Numbered from the stretch's first letter, positions 1 through 8,423 are shown. The stretch is 64,000 nucleotides of DNA from Aquibacillus rhizosphaerae (GCF_030282825.1 NZ_JASTZU010000058.1:186001-250000), one strand, 5' to 3'. Made by a program: numbers and translations. Notes: generated by a model from the sequence alone, not told the origin.

Positions 1-63
1 TGCACCATCCCCTTTTAGAAAAGGCTTCAATTCCATGATGCACGTACTAACAGTTCAAAGTTA

Positions 64-834
64 TTAACTTTTGATGTTAAATTTTTGACTTTTTAATAGT
101 TGTACAAATTTGTTTTTTGTTTCAGGATGATATGTAATAATTTCACCATCCAATATGACAGTAAATACTCCAAATGGTGTCGGAGATATTTTCTGGGCCC
201 GTTCATAATTATCTAATTCAATCACATTCACTTCCATGTCACATTCATCAGCAGCCAGCTTTAAGTTTATTAAGGCATCTTGTGTAAATGGACATTGATC
301 AGATTTAAATACAGTAATTCCTTTACAATATTCCTTTGCAGTTTCTTGCCAATCATAAAAACTTGGCAATGACTCATCCTTAAAGTTCAAAGCCATTAAC
401 TCAAATACTCCAATTTTATCTACAAGGTTAAATTCCTTTTTTTCGAAAAACATCCTACTTGGCAACCAGCCCTTATCACTGGTTACGATAACAACTCCAG
501 ATAGATTTAACTTCTTAGCCTCTTGGATGCATTCTTGCAAAAGCTTACTACCGAATCCTTTTTCCTTATTTTTTCCGACTACCCAAAAACAATGAATAAC
601 CATATATTCTTTTGCATTTATTGCTCTCCAAGTAGATTTACCGGGGATATATTCAATAAATCCTTTCTGACGTCCATCCTCTTCAATAATTTTTACTCTT
701 AAACCTTCTTGAAATCTTTTCTTTAGCCACTTAAGTTTATTTTGATAACCATTTGACTTGGGTTTACTTCTCATACAAAAAAATCCATACTTATCTACAT
801 TGTCAACATTTACATCAATTATTTTCAACATCAA
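64..834 (-). CDS. yoaP: YoaP-type GNAT N-acetyltransferase with C-terminal YoaP domain
   Basis: Predicted cytosolic acetyl-CoA-dependent acetyltransferase of 256 aa; the acceptor is unknown. Residues about 1-150 form a GNAT fold, with the acetyl-CoA loop visible as NKEKGFGSKLLQE near residue 90. The region from about 165 to the end contains DQCPFTQDAL and resembles the extra thioredoxin-like domain found in B. subtilis YoaP, whose length (about 250 aa) matches. The single cysteine of that loop could be redox-active or could bind substrate, which is inference. The gene is monocistronic on the minus strand; the next gene upstream is an MFS transporter on the same strand, more than 100 bp away. 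Family assignment is fairly firm, function is not. Confidence 0.75.
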   Translation of the reverse strand: MMLKIIDVNVDNVDKYGFFCMRSKPKSNGYQNKLKWLKKRFQEGLRVKIIEEDGRQKGFIEYIPGKSTWRAINAKEYMVIHCFWVVGKNKEKGFGSKLLQECIQEAKKLNLSGVVIVTSDKGWLPSRMFFEKKEFNLVDKIGVFELMALNFKDESLPSFYDWQETAKEYCKGITVFKSDQCPFTQDALINLKLAADECDMEVNVIELDNYERAQKISPTPFGVFTVILDGEIITYHPETKNKFVQLLKSQKFNIKS

Positions 835-946
835 TCCCCCTACCTTCTGAGAAATTTTATTCGTTTAGATGAAATTATTTTAACATAAAATTCCATATGT
901 TTTTCTTATATTTATATATAATTTGTGACTAATTCTATTCAATTAC

Positions 947-2176
947 TTAACTAGGATTGTAGTAGCTTCTCTTCGTTGGTTGAATATTAAATCCGAATAG
1001 TATTAGTGTTAATAACAGCATTAAAATTGCACCAGAGACAACAACAAACTGAATTGATAATAATTGAGCTGTGATTGCAAAGATACAGGTTACAACTATA
1101 ACCATGAGAGCTTCCAAAAAACCGTAAATACTTCCAATCCGTCCCATTACTTCTACCGGGATATTGTTTTGATAAAAAGTATAAAAACCAGTATTTGCGA
1201 AAGCAAGGGAAAAAGCTAATGTGAATACACCTAAAGAAGCAATAAAAAAATTATTAGAAAGCGAGAAAATAATATATCCTACTGATACCATTACGGATCC
1301 GATTCCAATAAGTAAGGAAACTACCAACTTTTTTGTAAATAATACATTCATTAAAGATCCTAGGAGAATCCCTGCCCCTGCAATACTAACAAGAAAACCA
1401 TATTCTCCATCTGAAAGAGAAATAACTTCTTTCGAGAATGCAACTTCAAGTGAGTCAATAGCGGTTTGCATGACGATGAAGCCAATAAACAGCAAATAAA
1501 CTGTCATGATATACATAAACTGACGGCTAAACTGTAGTACTATTTTTAGGTCTCGCATGATTAGCTTTAACGATATTTTTTGAGCTGGTGAATCGATACG
1601 CTTCTTTTCAACATTTGGCATGAATAATGTAACTAGCGCAGAAAGATAAAAAGCTATTGCATTAACGAAAATGGCATAAATGGGTGTACCGATTATAAAT
1701 AGTACACCTGTAATCGCTGGTCCAAGTAAAAAAGCACCAGAATCAAGTAAACTTCTCAATGAGTTGAACTTTTGTCTTTGTTCAATTGGTATTAATCGTG
1801 TGATATAGCTAACTGAAGTTGGATCATATAGGGATGAAGCAATATTGATTAAAAATACATACGAATAAATAACCCACAACACATTCGTGGAATATGCTAA
1901 GCAAGTAATGAGAATACCCTGTACAATATCTAATCCAACCATAAGGTACTTTTTATTGATGCGATCGATTACACTTCCACCCCATAAATTTGTAAATAAT
2001 GTTGCAAGTGGCTTAATAATATATAGAATCGCCACTGCAATTGGAGAATCAGTCATATTAAAAACAATTAGATTTAATGCAAGAAAATAAATCCACGTTC
2101 CAATTGTAGAAATTCCTATACCGAATAATAAAATAGATGGATACTTCCAAGTAGCAACTATCGTTTTCAAATTCAT
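947..2176 (-). CDS. MFS transporter (MFS_3 / multidrug or siderophore efflux type) under T-box control
   Basis: 409-aa integral membrane transporter with about 12 hydrophobic segments, expected to exchange protons for a small solute. The motif A-like GGSVIDRINKKY after TM2 and the TM arrangement fit the MFS_3 group, which holds macrolide and enterobactin exporters. A clear ribosome site (GGAGGG) lies just upstream of the ATG at 2176. The notable point is the leader: a T-box riboswitch with its terminator ends about 55 bp before the start, so expression should rise when one specific tRNA is uncharged. That argues for a role linked to an amino acid (uptake or export) rather than a drug. The substrate is not readable from sequence. 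Confidence 0.8.
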   Translation of the reverse strand: MNLKTIVATWKYPSILLFGIGISTIGTWIYFLALNLIVFNMTDSPIAVAILYIIKPLATLFTNLWGGSVIDRINKKYLMVGLDIVQGILITCLAYSTNVLWVIYSYVFLINIASSLYDPTSVSYITRLIPIEQRQKFNSLRSLLDSGAFLLGPAITGVLFIIGTPIYAIFVNAIAFYLSALVTLFMPNVEKKRIDSPAQKISLKLIMRDLKIVLQFSRQFMYIMTVYLLFIGFIVMQTAIDSLEVAFSKEVISLSDGEYGFLVSIAGAGILLGSLMNVLFTKKLVVSLLIGIGSVMVSVGYIIFSLSNNFFIASLGVFTLAFSLAFANTGFYTFYQNNIPVEVMGRIGSIYGFLEALMVIVVTCIFAITAQLLSIQFVVVSGAILMLLLTLILFGFNIQPTKRSYYNPS

Positions 2177-2230
2177 TTTAAACCCTCCATTAGTTTGAAT
2201 GTTTTAATCACATCATCATATTTGAACAAA

Positions 2231-2515
2231 CAAAAAAATCTCACCCCCAAGACTTTACGTCTTGAGGACGAGATTATTAATCATCGTGTTGCCACCTCAG
2301 TTTATTAATATGTCACCATATTAACCTTGTCAGGTACGGCAATAAATGCTTATACCTTAGCTCTATAACAGGAGCTCCTGTTACATCATCCCTTTTTAAA
2401 GTTCCGATGTAATGCTCAGAGGTTTGTTTCAATAAACTTATTCTTACTCCTTTTCAGCCAACGGAGCTCTCTTGTTAAGAATGTATTTATCTACTCTTCT
2501 CTTCATTGCCTTTAA
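2231..2515 (-). promoter_or_regulatory. T-box riboswitch leader of the MFS gene
   Basis: Read on the minus strand, the leader has a long stem I (AATGAAGAG near 2500 pairing with CTCTGAGCATT near 2415, and ATTCTTA with TAAGAAT higher up), a T-box core GAGGTGGCAACACG at 2284-2297, and an intrinsic terminator at about 2235-2275 (AATCTCGTCCTCAAGAC pairing with GTCTTGGGGGTGAGATT, then seven T). The UGGC of the T-box would pair with a tRNA end GCCA, so discriminator base G. The 3' side of the specifier loop reads GAAACAAACC at 2421-2430. AAC (Asn) at 2426-2428 fits both the loop and the G discriminator; ACA (Thr) is the alternative. The class call is firm, the amino acid is not. Confidence 0.88.
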
Positions 2516-2587
2516 ATATTGTTAATTATAATATCATCAGTAACATTAGATGTAAACAATATTTTTCGATATACTTGTTATCCTTCA

Positions 2588-4222
2588 TTACACTAGTTCA
2601 TTTATTTGGTTTGTAAGTTCTTTAAATTTTTTATCGAGTGCTGCGTACCCTTTATCATTTGGTGTCAAAAAGCTAAGCTTTCCTAATACTTCTTGTCTTT
2701 CAGTTTCAAGCCTTAAACGTAACTCATCCTGATTATTATTTCTAGTTGGAGATACTTCTTGCAAATGCTTCTGTATCCCTTCATTTGAAATAACTAATTT
2801 GCTGCTTGTAGTTTTATCGAGAAAATACCGATCATGTGAAACAACGAGCAACGTTCCATTGTATACTGCTAATGTATTTTCCAGTTGTTCACGTGAAGGT
2901 AAATCTAGATGATTCGTCGGCTCATCTAATAGGAGCACATCTTTCTCTTCAAGTATATAAACCATTAATTTACATTTGATTCGCTCACCCATGCTCATAT
3001 TCCTGATAGGCTGTGACCATTGCAAGACATCAAAACCTAAATGCTTCATTAAATTTTGAACCTTACCTCTTGCTTCAAATGTTTCTTTAAAAAATAATTG
3101 CTCAGGTGATTTTTCTAGTGGTAGATCAAACACTTCTTGTGTTAAATAGCCAATATTAGCAGATGGTGACATCCATACTTCACCTTCAGCTGTTTCTTCA
3201 CCTACGATAATATTTACTAATGTTGTTTTCCCACTACCATTTGGCCCGATAATCGCAATCTTCTCTCCATGCTGAATTGTGAAATTAGCGTCTTTAAATA
3301 AGGTTCGTTTGTCAAAAGCTTTTGTTAGATTCTTCACTTCTAAAAATCGTCTACCAACTTTTTTGTTTGCTTGCATCGAAAAGTTTACCGTATATTCAGG
3401 CTCTACAGGCTTAGCCTTTGTCTTTTCCAGCTCTTTTTCTAGACGCTTCTGTTTTGATTTCACTTGTGCATCTGTACGTTTAGCTTTTACACGGTAGTAT
3501 TCTTTATATCCTTCCTTCTTCGTTGATTGGGAATGCGCTTTGTTCGACCATGACGTAAGTTCTTTCATTTGACCCTCAATTTGACCAATCATTTTTTGTT
3601 GTTTGTCATATTCTCGTTGTTGACTGCGTCTTTTCTGTTTGCGATCCTCCATATAACTCGAATAATTCCCTTTGTGTTCTATCAGCTTACTACCTTCCAT
3701 CGACCATATTTTTGTCGCAACAATATCTAACAAATACCGATCATGTGAAACCAAAATAACTGTACCAGTAAGTTGTTTCAATTGTTCAATAAGAAGGTCT
3801 TTACTTTCCTCATCTAGATGGTTAGTCGGTTCGTCTAATAGTAAAAGTTGTGCTTCCTTTGCAAACCCATTTGCAAGGCGTGCTTTCAATCTTTCTCCAC
3901 CACTAAACTTAGAAAAGTCGTAGCTTGGTACATCCCATTTTTTTAATAAAGTCGATTCTAAGGCAGATGTTTCTACAGAAGAAAAAGCTTCTGTTTCTTG
4001 TTCAACTAAAACAATCTTAACATCTTCTTCTATCCATTCTATTTTACCTTTTGACGGCACTAACTCTTTGTTAATTAATTGAAGCAATGTGGATTTACCA
4101 GCACCATTTTTCCCAATAACTCCAATAATATCTCTTTCTTGCACACTAGCATTTACGTCTTCGAAAATATCTATATCGTTTATATTAAAGCTAATATTTC
4201 TCAATTTAAATAGTTCTCTCAT
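2588..4222 (-). CDS. vmlR: ABC-F ribosome protection protein VmlR
   Basis: Antibiotic-resistance ABC-F ATPase (544 aa from the chosen start). It binds stalled ribosomes at the E site and helps displace lincosamide, streptogramin A and pleuromutilin-type drugs; it has no membrane segments. Two ATPase domains are visible: Walker A GKNGAGKST near residue 41 and GPNGSGKTT near 333, signatures FSGGERLKAR and MSMGERIK, and two LLLDEPTNHLD Walker B motifs, with a charged linker between them. Long stretches (QREYDKQQKM, VKAKRTDAQ, SPSANIGYLTQEVFDLPLE) match B. subtilis VmlR as I remember it. The start at 4222 (MRELFKL) follows GAGAGGGA; the reading frame is open 15 codons further but without a ribosome site. 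An attenuator leader lies upstream. Confidence 0.93.
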   Translation of the reverse strand: MRELFKLRNISFNINDIDIFEDVNASVQERDIIGVIGKNGAGKSTLLQLINKELVPSKGKIEWIEEDVKIVLVEQETEAFSSVETSALESTLLKKWDVPSYDFSKFSGGERLKARLANGFAKEAQLLLLDEPTNHLDEESKDLLIEQLKQLTGTVILVSHDRYLLDIVATKIWSMEGSKLIEHKGNYSSYMEDRKQKRRSQQREYDKQQKMIGQIEGQMKELTSWSNKAHSQSTKKEGYKEYYRVKAKRTDAQVKSKQKRLEKELEKTKAKPVEPEYTVNFSMQANKKVGRRFLEVKNLTKAFDKRTLFKDANFTIQHGEKIAIIGPNGSGKTTLVNIIVGEETAEGEVWMSPSANIGYLTQEVFDLPLEKSPEQLFFKETFEARGKVQNLMKHLGFDVLQWSQPIRNMSMGERIKCKLMVYILEEKDVLLLDEPTNHLDLPSREQLENTLAVYNGTLLVVSHDRYFLDKTTSSKLVISNEGIQKHLQEVSPTRNNNQDELRLRLETERQEVLGKLSFLTPNDKGYAALDKKFKELTNQINELV

Positions 4223-4309
4223 ATAATCATTCCCTCTCTTAAAAGGGAGAATCCAATCCTCCGACATACCAGTAGTATTTCTTGAAACAACATGCCTGAG
4301 GTTTTAGAC

Positions 4310-4530
4310 AATAAAAAATCCTCCCAGTTGCTTTTGGAAGGATTAGTCGTGTGTTTACATTCTCAAATAAGCTATTTTTAATAGCTCTACAAGTTATAGA
4401 AAATGGGCAGACTAATCCTATTTCGCTGATTTGAAATATGCAATTCCAAATGTTAAAAATAAGATTAGTTAATCATTGTCCACCCATCATCCCTTCTTTG
4501 TTTATTGAAGTTAGTATAGCATAAGTCTGT
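4310..4530 (-). promoter_or_regulatory. vmlR attenuator leader with short upstream reading frame
   Basis: On the minus strand an intrinsic terminator sits at 4313-4345: AATCCTTCC and GGGAGGATT flank a 12-nt loop and are followed by TTTTTTATT. Upstream, TAGGATTAGTCTG (4408-4420) can pair with CGACTAATCCT (4339-4349), which includes the terminator's 5' arm, so an antiterminator is possible. A short frame (ATG ATG GGT GGA CAA TGA, 4473-4490) preceded by AAGAAGGG may be a leader peptide whose stalled ribosome chooses the fold. A TATACT at about 4512-4517 with TTTTCC 18 nt upstream is a plausible promoter. This layout matches the drug-responsive attenuation known for vmlR; the leader peptide itself is a guess. 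Confidence 0.75.
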
Positions 4531-4603
4531 GTTAGAGGAAAAGAAAATACTGAAATCTTAACACGCAATCGCAAAAACTTGCTAAGGTGAATTATACGAT
4601 TAC

Positions 4604-5158
4604 CTATTCTGTTTCAGTGAATCTACCCATTAAAATAGTATTATAATAGTTCCCATCTGATAGAATCTTGTCCTTTTTTAGGATACCTTCTACTTCAAAA
4701 CCATACTTCTTATATAATTTTATCGCCTTATCGTTGGTTTCCAGCACACGTAACGTCATTTTTTTCATTGCATTTGAATCTGCCCAGATTATAAATTCCT
4801 TTAATAAAGCTTTTCCGATACCATAACCCCAGTAATCTTTTAACACACATACTCCAAATTCAACTTTATGAGAAGTTCTTTGTAACTTGCTGCCTTCACA
4901 CCTTGAAAAACCTACAATTTTATCATGAACTACAGCAACTAAGAACAAGTTACTTCTACTTTGGGTATCATCTTGTATTAATCGTTTAAAACCCTCTTCA
5001 TCTATATAACCTTCACCTTTTTCCCTATCTAAATTTTCAGTTTCTCCGTCTATTTGTAATCTAATATGGCTAAGTTGTTCTGCGTCTGATTCTAATGCAG
5101 ATCTTATAATAAAATCTAGTTTATTACTATCAAGTATTTTTTGATTAATCAACATCAC
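4604..5158 (-). CDS. GNAT family N-acetyltransferase (RimJ/RimL-like)
   Basis: 184-aa acetyl-CoA-dependent acetyltransferase. The acetyl-CoA loop reads KDYWGYGIGKALLKEF at about residues 108-123, and the C-terminal pattern LRVLETNDKAIKLYKKYGFEVEG is typical of GNATs that modify amines of antibiotics, polyamines or protein N termini. The acceptor is unknown. The start has a GGAG 6-9 nt upstream; GTG at 5158 or the adjacent ATG at 5155 both fit. It lies between vmlR and fosB on the same strand, so a detoxification role is possible but rests only on position. Confidence 0.8.
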   Translation of the reverse strand: MMLINQKILDSNKLDFIIRSALESDAEQLSHIRLQIDGETENLDREKGEGYIDEEGFKRLIQDDTQSRSNLFLVAVVHDKIVGFSRCEGSKLQRTSHKVEFGVCVLKDYWGYGIGKALLKEFIIWADSNAMKKMTLRVLETNDKAIKLYKKYGFEVEGILKKDKILSDGNYYNTILMGRFTETE

Positions 5159-5194
5159 AATCAGCTCCAGTTCCTAAATAAGACAAGTTGACCT

Positions 5195-5617
5195 TTAATC
5201 AAACAATTCGATATGCGGCTTTTCTTGTTTGTAGTAATTCAAACGCTCTTTTAAATTACCTGTGTGAAATTCAAACTTGTGTCCATCTGGGTCAATAAAG
5301 TAAATAGACTTTTTATCTTTTTCATCTCTTGGGCGGCCTGGCAGGATGTGGACATTCAATTTAATTAGCTTCTCATACATTTCGTCAAAGTCAGCTTCTT
5401 CAATTGAAAAAGCTATGTGTGTATAGGATTGATTCATCTCATTACGGGGTATATCCTTCTCTTCATTAAGTGCAAGCCACATACCATTCAAATCAAAGTA
5501 TGCAGTTGTTTTCCCTTTTGCTAATAATTTCGCATCAAATACATTTGTATAAAATAGTATTGAATTTTCTAAATTGGAAACAGAAAACAAAAAATGATTA
5601 AGGCCTTTTATCGACAC
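5195..5617 (-). CDS. fosB: FosB metallothiol transferase (fosfomycin resistance)
   Basis: Mn/Mg-dependent thiol transferase of the VOC superfamily that adds a thiol, bacillithiol in Bacillaceae, to the epoxide of fosfomycin. The protein matches FosB almost end to end: IKGLNHFLFSVSNLENSI at the N terminus with the first metal His, YTHIAFSIEE with the second, and FIDPDGHKFEFHTG with the metal-binding Glu and the DPDG turn. I start it at the GTG at 5617 (VSIKGLNHF), because GAGGTG lies 6 nt upstream and this gives 140 aa, close to the usual 138-139; the ATG at 5635 has no ribosome site. It is 32 bp downstream of a DUF4440 gene and likely cotranscribed with it. Confidence 0.93.
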   Translation of the reverse strand: MSIKGLNHFLFSVSNLENSILFYTNVFDAKLLAKGKTTAYFDLNGMWLALNEEKDIPRNEMNQSYTHIAFSIEEADFDEMYEKLIKLNVHILPGRPRDEKDKKSIYFIDPDGHKFEFHTGNLKERLNYYKQEKPHIELFD

Positions 5618-5649
5618 ATCACTCACCTCACTCATAAATCATTCTATTA

Positions 5650-6024
5650 TTAATTCGACTTAACTACAGTTCCTTGGTGAAAAAATAGTTGCCATCTATC
5701 ATCTTTAAACTTCCAAATCGAGCTTCGAAGAGTCTCCTGTTCACGTGTTACATCTATAACTTTGTATGTAGTTAATATAATGTCAGAGGATAACCCACAG
5801 GTCTCAAAATCATGGATTGACATGTCTCTTACTTCTACTCCGTGGTCACTAACACAATCCTTTTTATAATAAATATTTCCTGAACTTCCTATTTCAAAAA
5901 AGTCATCTGCCAATAGCTTTTCAAGTTCTTGACTAGATGTACGAATTTCTGGTTTTAAGTGACTTTCTTCTAATTCTTTCAACCGTAGTTTTAGTTCTTC
6001 ATCAATTATCATTGTCTTTATCAA
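5650..6024 (-). CDS. DUF4440 / SnoaL-like protein
   Basis: 124-aa protein of the NTF2-like cone fold: a helical N terminus (LKLRLKELEESHLKPEIRTSSQELEKLLADDFFEIGSSG), the family's Y..K (YYKKD) and a C-terminal strand pair ending WKFKDDRWQLFFHQGT. DUF4440 proteins are mostly uncharacterised, some acting as small-molecule enzymes. The start is uncertain: TTG at 6024 has AAAGG only 4 nt upstream, and ATG at 6012 is also possible. It directly precedes fosB on the same strand. Confidence 0.75.
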   Translation of the reverse strand: MIKTMIIDEELKLRLKELEESHLKPEIRTSSQELEKLLADDFFEIGSSGNIYYKKDCVSDHGVEVRDMSIHDFETCGLSSDIILTTYKVIDVTREQETLRSSIWKFKDDRWQLFFHQGTVVKSN

Positions 6025-6086
6025 CTACCTTTCTATAAGATGTCTAACTTCAACAAATTTCACTTATCCATGAATAAAAAAATTAC

Positions 6087-6968
6087 TCACGCTTGAGCGA
6101 TTAAAGGATGTCTACTTTGAAATGGAAATTCATTTTTACTAATTGTTTTTAGGAATAACGTATCACTCCCGTTTATCAAACTACTTTTCGTATTTATCCC
6201 CTTATAATCCGGAGTATAATGAAAAACGATGTTATTTGTTTCGTGATCTGTTATTTTTGAAAGAATTTTATCAAAATTAACTTCTTGTTTAGAAATAATA
6301 TCAAAAATATCAATTTGGCTATCGTTTTTCTTATAGATTACAATAACATCCATGTCATCTAAATAATAAAGGTCATTATGATATACATGCATACAATAGA
6401 ATAACAGAATACCATGCGTATTTTTTGTACCAAAAAGTTTTGAAACAGGGCTTCTTTCAGATGCGAATTTATAAATAAGATCTAAATCTTTTTTATTGTT
6501 GCTATCAAGCTTGCGGACATTCGGGGATTCTGATTGACTTGGTAAAAAATCCATTGAACATTGATACTGATCTACGGATTCAAATCCGAATTTCGGATAA
6601 AAATCTAAAACGGTTTGATTTGCAAATAAGTAAATAAATTCATACTCATCCCCATAATCATTTAAAACTTTCTTCAATAAAAGGGAAGACAAGCCTTTCT
6701 TTCGGTAATCAGGGTGTGTCATAACTGTTCCAATCTGTATTGCTTTTTTAATTTCACCATTAATAACTAAATCGAGAATATTAACTGAAACATTTGCAAC
6801 CACTTTGCTTCTTTCAATAAATGAATATGGAATATAAAGGTTATTCCAAAAACCGTTTTGAAACCAACCTTCAAAATCGATTTCAAAAACCAGATTTGAT
6901 AGCTCATTAAAACTAGTTCTTAGGATTTCATCATTTCTGTAATCTTTTATAAAGATAAATTCGTTCAT
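6087..6968 (-). CDS. GNAT family N-acetyltransferase, long form (Eis-like N-terminal domain)
   Basis: 293-aa protein. Residues about 1-150 form a GNAT domain with the acetyl-CoA motif HPDYRKKGLSSLLLKKVL and the usual strand before it (IQIGTVMTHP). The C-terminal half has no motif that I recognise but contains IDVIVIYKKNDSQIDIFDII, suggesting a second alpha/beta domain as in the two-domain acetyltransferases related to Eis. The substrate is unknown. GGAG-like AAGGAGC precedes the ATG at 6968. It belongs to the run of minus-strand detoxification-type genes but is separated from the DUF4440 gene by about 60 bp. Confidence 0.75.
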   Translation of the reverse strand: MNEFIFIKDYRNDEILRTSFNELSNLVFEIDFEGWFQNGFWNNLYIPYSFIERSKVVANVSVNILDLVINGEIKKAIQIGTVMTHPDYRKKGLSSLLLKKVLNDYGDEYEFIYLFANQTVLDFYPKFGFESVDQYQCSMDFLPSQSESPNVRKLDSNNKKDLDLIYKFASERSPVSKLFGTKNTHGILLFYCMHVYHNDLYYLDDMDVIVIYKKNDSQIDIFDIISKQEVNFDKILSKITDHETNNIVFHYTPDYKGINTKSSLINGSDTLFLKTISKNEFPFQSRHPLIAQA

Positions 6969-7080
6969 ATTTTGCTCCTTTTATATTATTCATTCTTCAT
7001 TCATAGCTTAAGTACTTCATCATTTCCTGGGGAATATGAAGGTATTTAATAGGAGGTGAAGTCTCTCTATTGCTTATTCT

Positions 7081-7368
7081 TTAAACTAATAAGGTAACTG
7101 CTATAATTCCTGCAAGACACCAAAAAAATGAATCAATAAAGAAATGAAGATACATCTTGTTGTCTTTATTGCAAATATATTTCTCTATACCAAACAAAAT
7201 ATTTACTAGCGAAAGAAAGAATGGAAATAAAAAGAAGAAACTTTCCTGATAGATTAAAACACTTAATAGATAGATAATCACTACAATATAGAATAAAATT
7301 GCAAAGTCTTTTCTTTCATGCTTATACCAACAGTTCCTTTTTGGTGTAGCAAATTTATCCTTCACCAA
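7081..7368 (-). CDS. small membrane protein, probably N-terminally disrupted
   Basis: Reading frame of 95 aa with three or four hydrophobic segments (FAILFYIVVIIYLLSVLIY, FFFLFPFFLSLVNILFGI, CLAGIIAVTLLV). It starts at TTG 7368 without a ribosome site. The same frame stays open back to about 7441 and encodes another convincing hydrophobic segment (IFVGYISLIILAPVFYLL) with no start codon; an ATG in another frame at 7450 (MFVLK) with AGGT upstream would join it after one frameshift. I infer either a recent frameshift or a sequencing error. No family is recognised. Confidence 0.5.
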   Translation of the reverse strand: MVKDKFATPKRNCWYKHERKDFAILFYIVVIIYLLSVLIYQESFFFLFPFFLSLVNILFGIEKYICNKDNKMYLHFFIDSFFWCLAGIIAVTLLV

Positions 7369-7466
7369 TTTGTGTAATAAGTAGAAAACTGGAGCAAGAA
7401 TGATTAACGAAATATATCCGACAAAAATGGGATATCTTTAGCACAAACATTATGTTATTACCTATA

Positions 7467-7754
7467 CTAGAAAACGATTTCAATTCCATTCCAAACTAAA
7501 ATTCCCACTCCTAATATTAACAAAATAAAGTTATATAGAGCACCTTTCTTGTTACTGTTTCGCAAATCTTGGATCATCAATTCAACATTTCGAAACATCG
7601 TTAATAATAAAGTGAAAATCAACCCATAATGATCGTTTTTATAGTTTTCATCAAAGATAAATTGTATAGCTCCTATTCCCAATACTATGTAAATGACTAT
7701 AAACCCTATTCTTATACCCTTTCTTTTCAAGTTGTCGTTATTTTCACGATCCAT
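7467..7754 (-). CDS. small membrane protein, three TM segments
   Basis: 95-aa protein with hydrophobic stretches IGFIVIYIVLGIGAIQFI, YGLIFTLLLTM and GALYNFILLILGVGILVW and a charged N terminus (MDRENNDNLKRKG). I chose the ATG at 7754 because AGGGGAG lies 6 nt upstream; the longer frame to 7814 overlaps the upstream gene and has no ribosome site. It follows another membrane protein gene on the same strand, so a small operon of membrane proteins is likely. Function unknown. Confidence 0.65.
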   Translation of the reverse strand: MDRENNDNLKRKGIRIGFIVIYIVLGIGAIQFIFDENYKNDHYGLIFTLLLTMFRNVELMIQDLRNSNKKGALYNFILLILGVGILVWNGIEIVF

Positions 7755-7792
7755 TGTATCTCCCCTAGAATGTAAATAATGAGTGTTAGCCC

Positions 7793-8116
7793 CTAGATAA
7801 CTAAATAATCCCAATAATAAAAGAATGTTACTATTGCAGCCAATATCGTGTAAATAACTGCTGTATAAAATACAACTGTTGGGTTAAATTCCTTTTTTTC
7901 CTCATCAATTTTAATTCCTGTTTGTGCTTGTGTATTCATCCGAACAGTACTAGAACCTATGCCACCCGATGAATTAAAAAATCTAATTACAGTCGCTATT
8001 ATTAGACCAGTAAAAAAAGCATACTCAATAAACGCTGCTTCTAACAAGAAAGTTAATCCCCAATTTACACACAAAATGCTTACAACTGTTACAAGCGACC
8101 AAATTACATTTTTCAA
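7793..8116 (-). CDS. small membrane protein, unknown family
   Basis: About 107 aa with three hydrophobic segments: the N-terminal WSLVTVVSILCVNWGLTFLL, AFFTGLIIATVIRFF, and the C-terminal VVFYTAVIYTILAAIVTFFYYW. TTG at 8116 has AGAGGGAG 8 nt upstream; the ATG at 8155 gives a longer, charged N terminus but no ribosome site. The Gly/Ser-rich loop (NSSGGIGSSTVRMN) between TM2 and TM3 is probably exposed. First gene of a possible operon with the two membrane proteins downstream. Confidence 0.6.
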   Translation of the reverse strand: MKNVIWSLVTVVSILCVNWGLTFLLEAAFIEYAFFTGLIIATVIRFFNSSGGIGSSTVRMNTQAQTGIKIDEEKKEFNPTVVFYTAVIYTILAAIVTFFYYWDYLVI

Positions 8117-8252
8117 TTTCTTCACTCCCTCTAAAGGGCGTTTAGAATGTTTCATGACAGATAGTGTCGGTTTTTCAACCGATTCTATATCGCTTCAATT
8201 CACAAGCCCTTAGCCTTATTACGTTTCTTAGAAAAAGATTAACATTAAAAGT

Positions 8253-8423
8253 TTAAGATTTTTCTTTTTCTTTTTTTTCGAAATGAAGAACTACAAAAAG
8301 AATAACAAGAGTTAACACGAACAAAACAAATGAGTAAGTAGGATAATCATAGACTGTATTTAATAAAGTTGCTATTACAATCATCATGGTAAGAATAATT
8401 CTCCAGAGATATCTTTTTTTCAT
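8253..8423 (-). CDS. 56-aa membrane peptide
   Basis: Short reading frame beginning MKKRYLWRIILTMM and ending FEKKEKEKS, with two hydrophobic stretches (IILTMMIVIATLL and SFVLFVLTLVILFVVL). GGAGGG lies 8 nt before the ATG at 8423, which is the main reason to accept it. Charged ends with hydrophobic centre suggest a two-pass membrane protein with both ends in the cytosol. No homolog is recognised. Confidence 0.6.
   Translation of the reverse strand: MKKRYLWRIILTMMIVIATLLNTVYDYPTYSFVLFVLTLVILFVVLHFEKKEKEKS

Noticed and set aside
1221-1499. 92-codon plus-strand frame inside the MFS gene
   Set aside because: Antisense of a membrane protein gene; no start signal.
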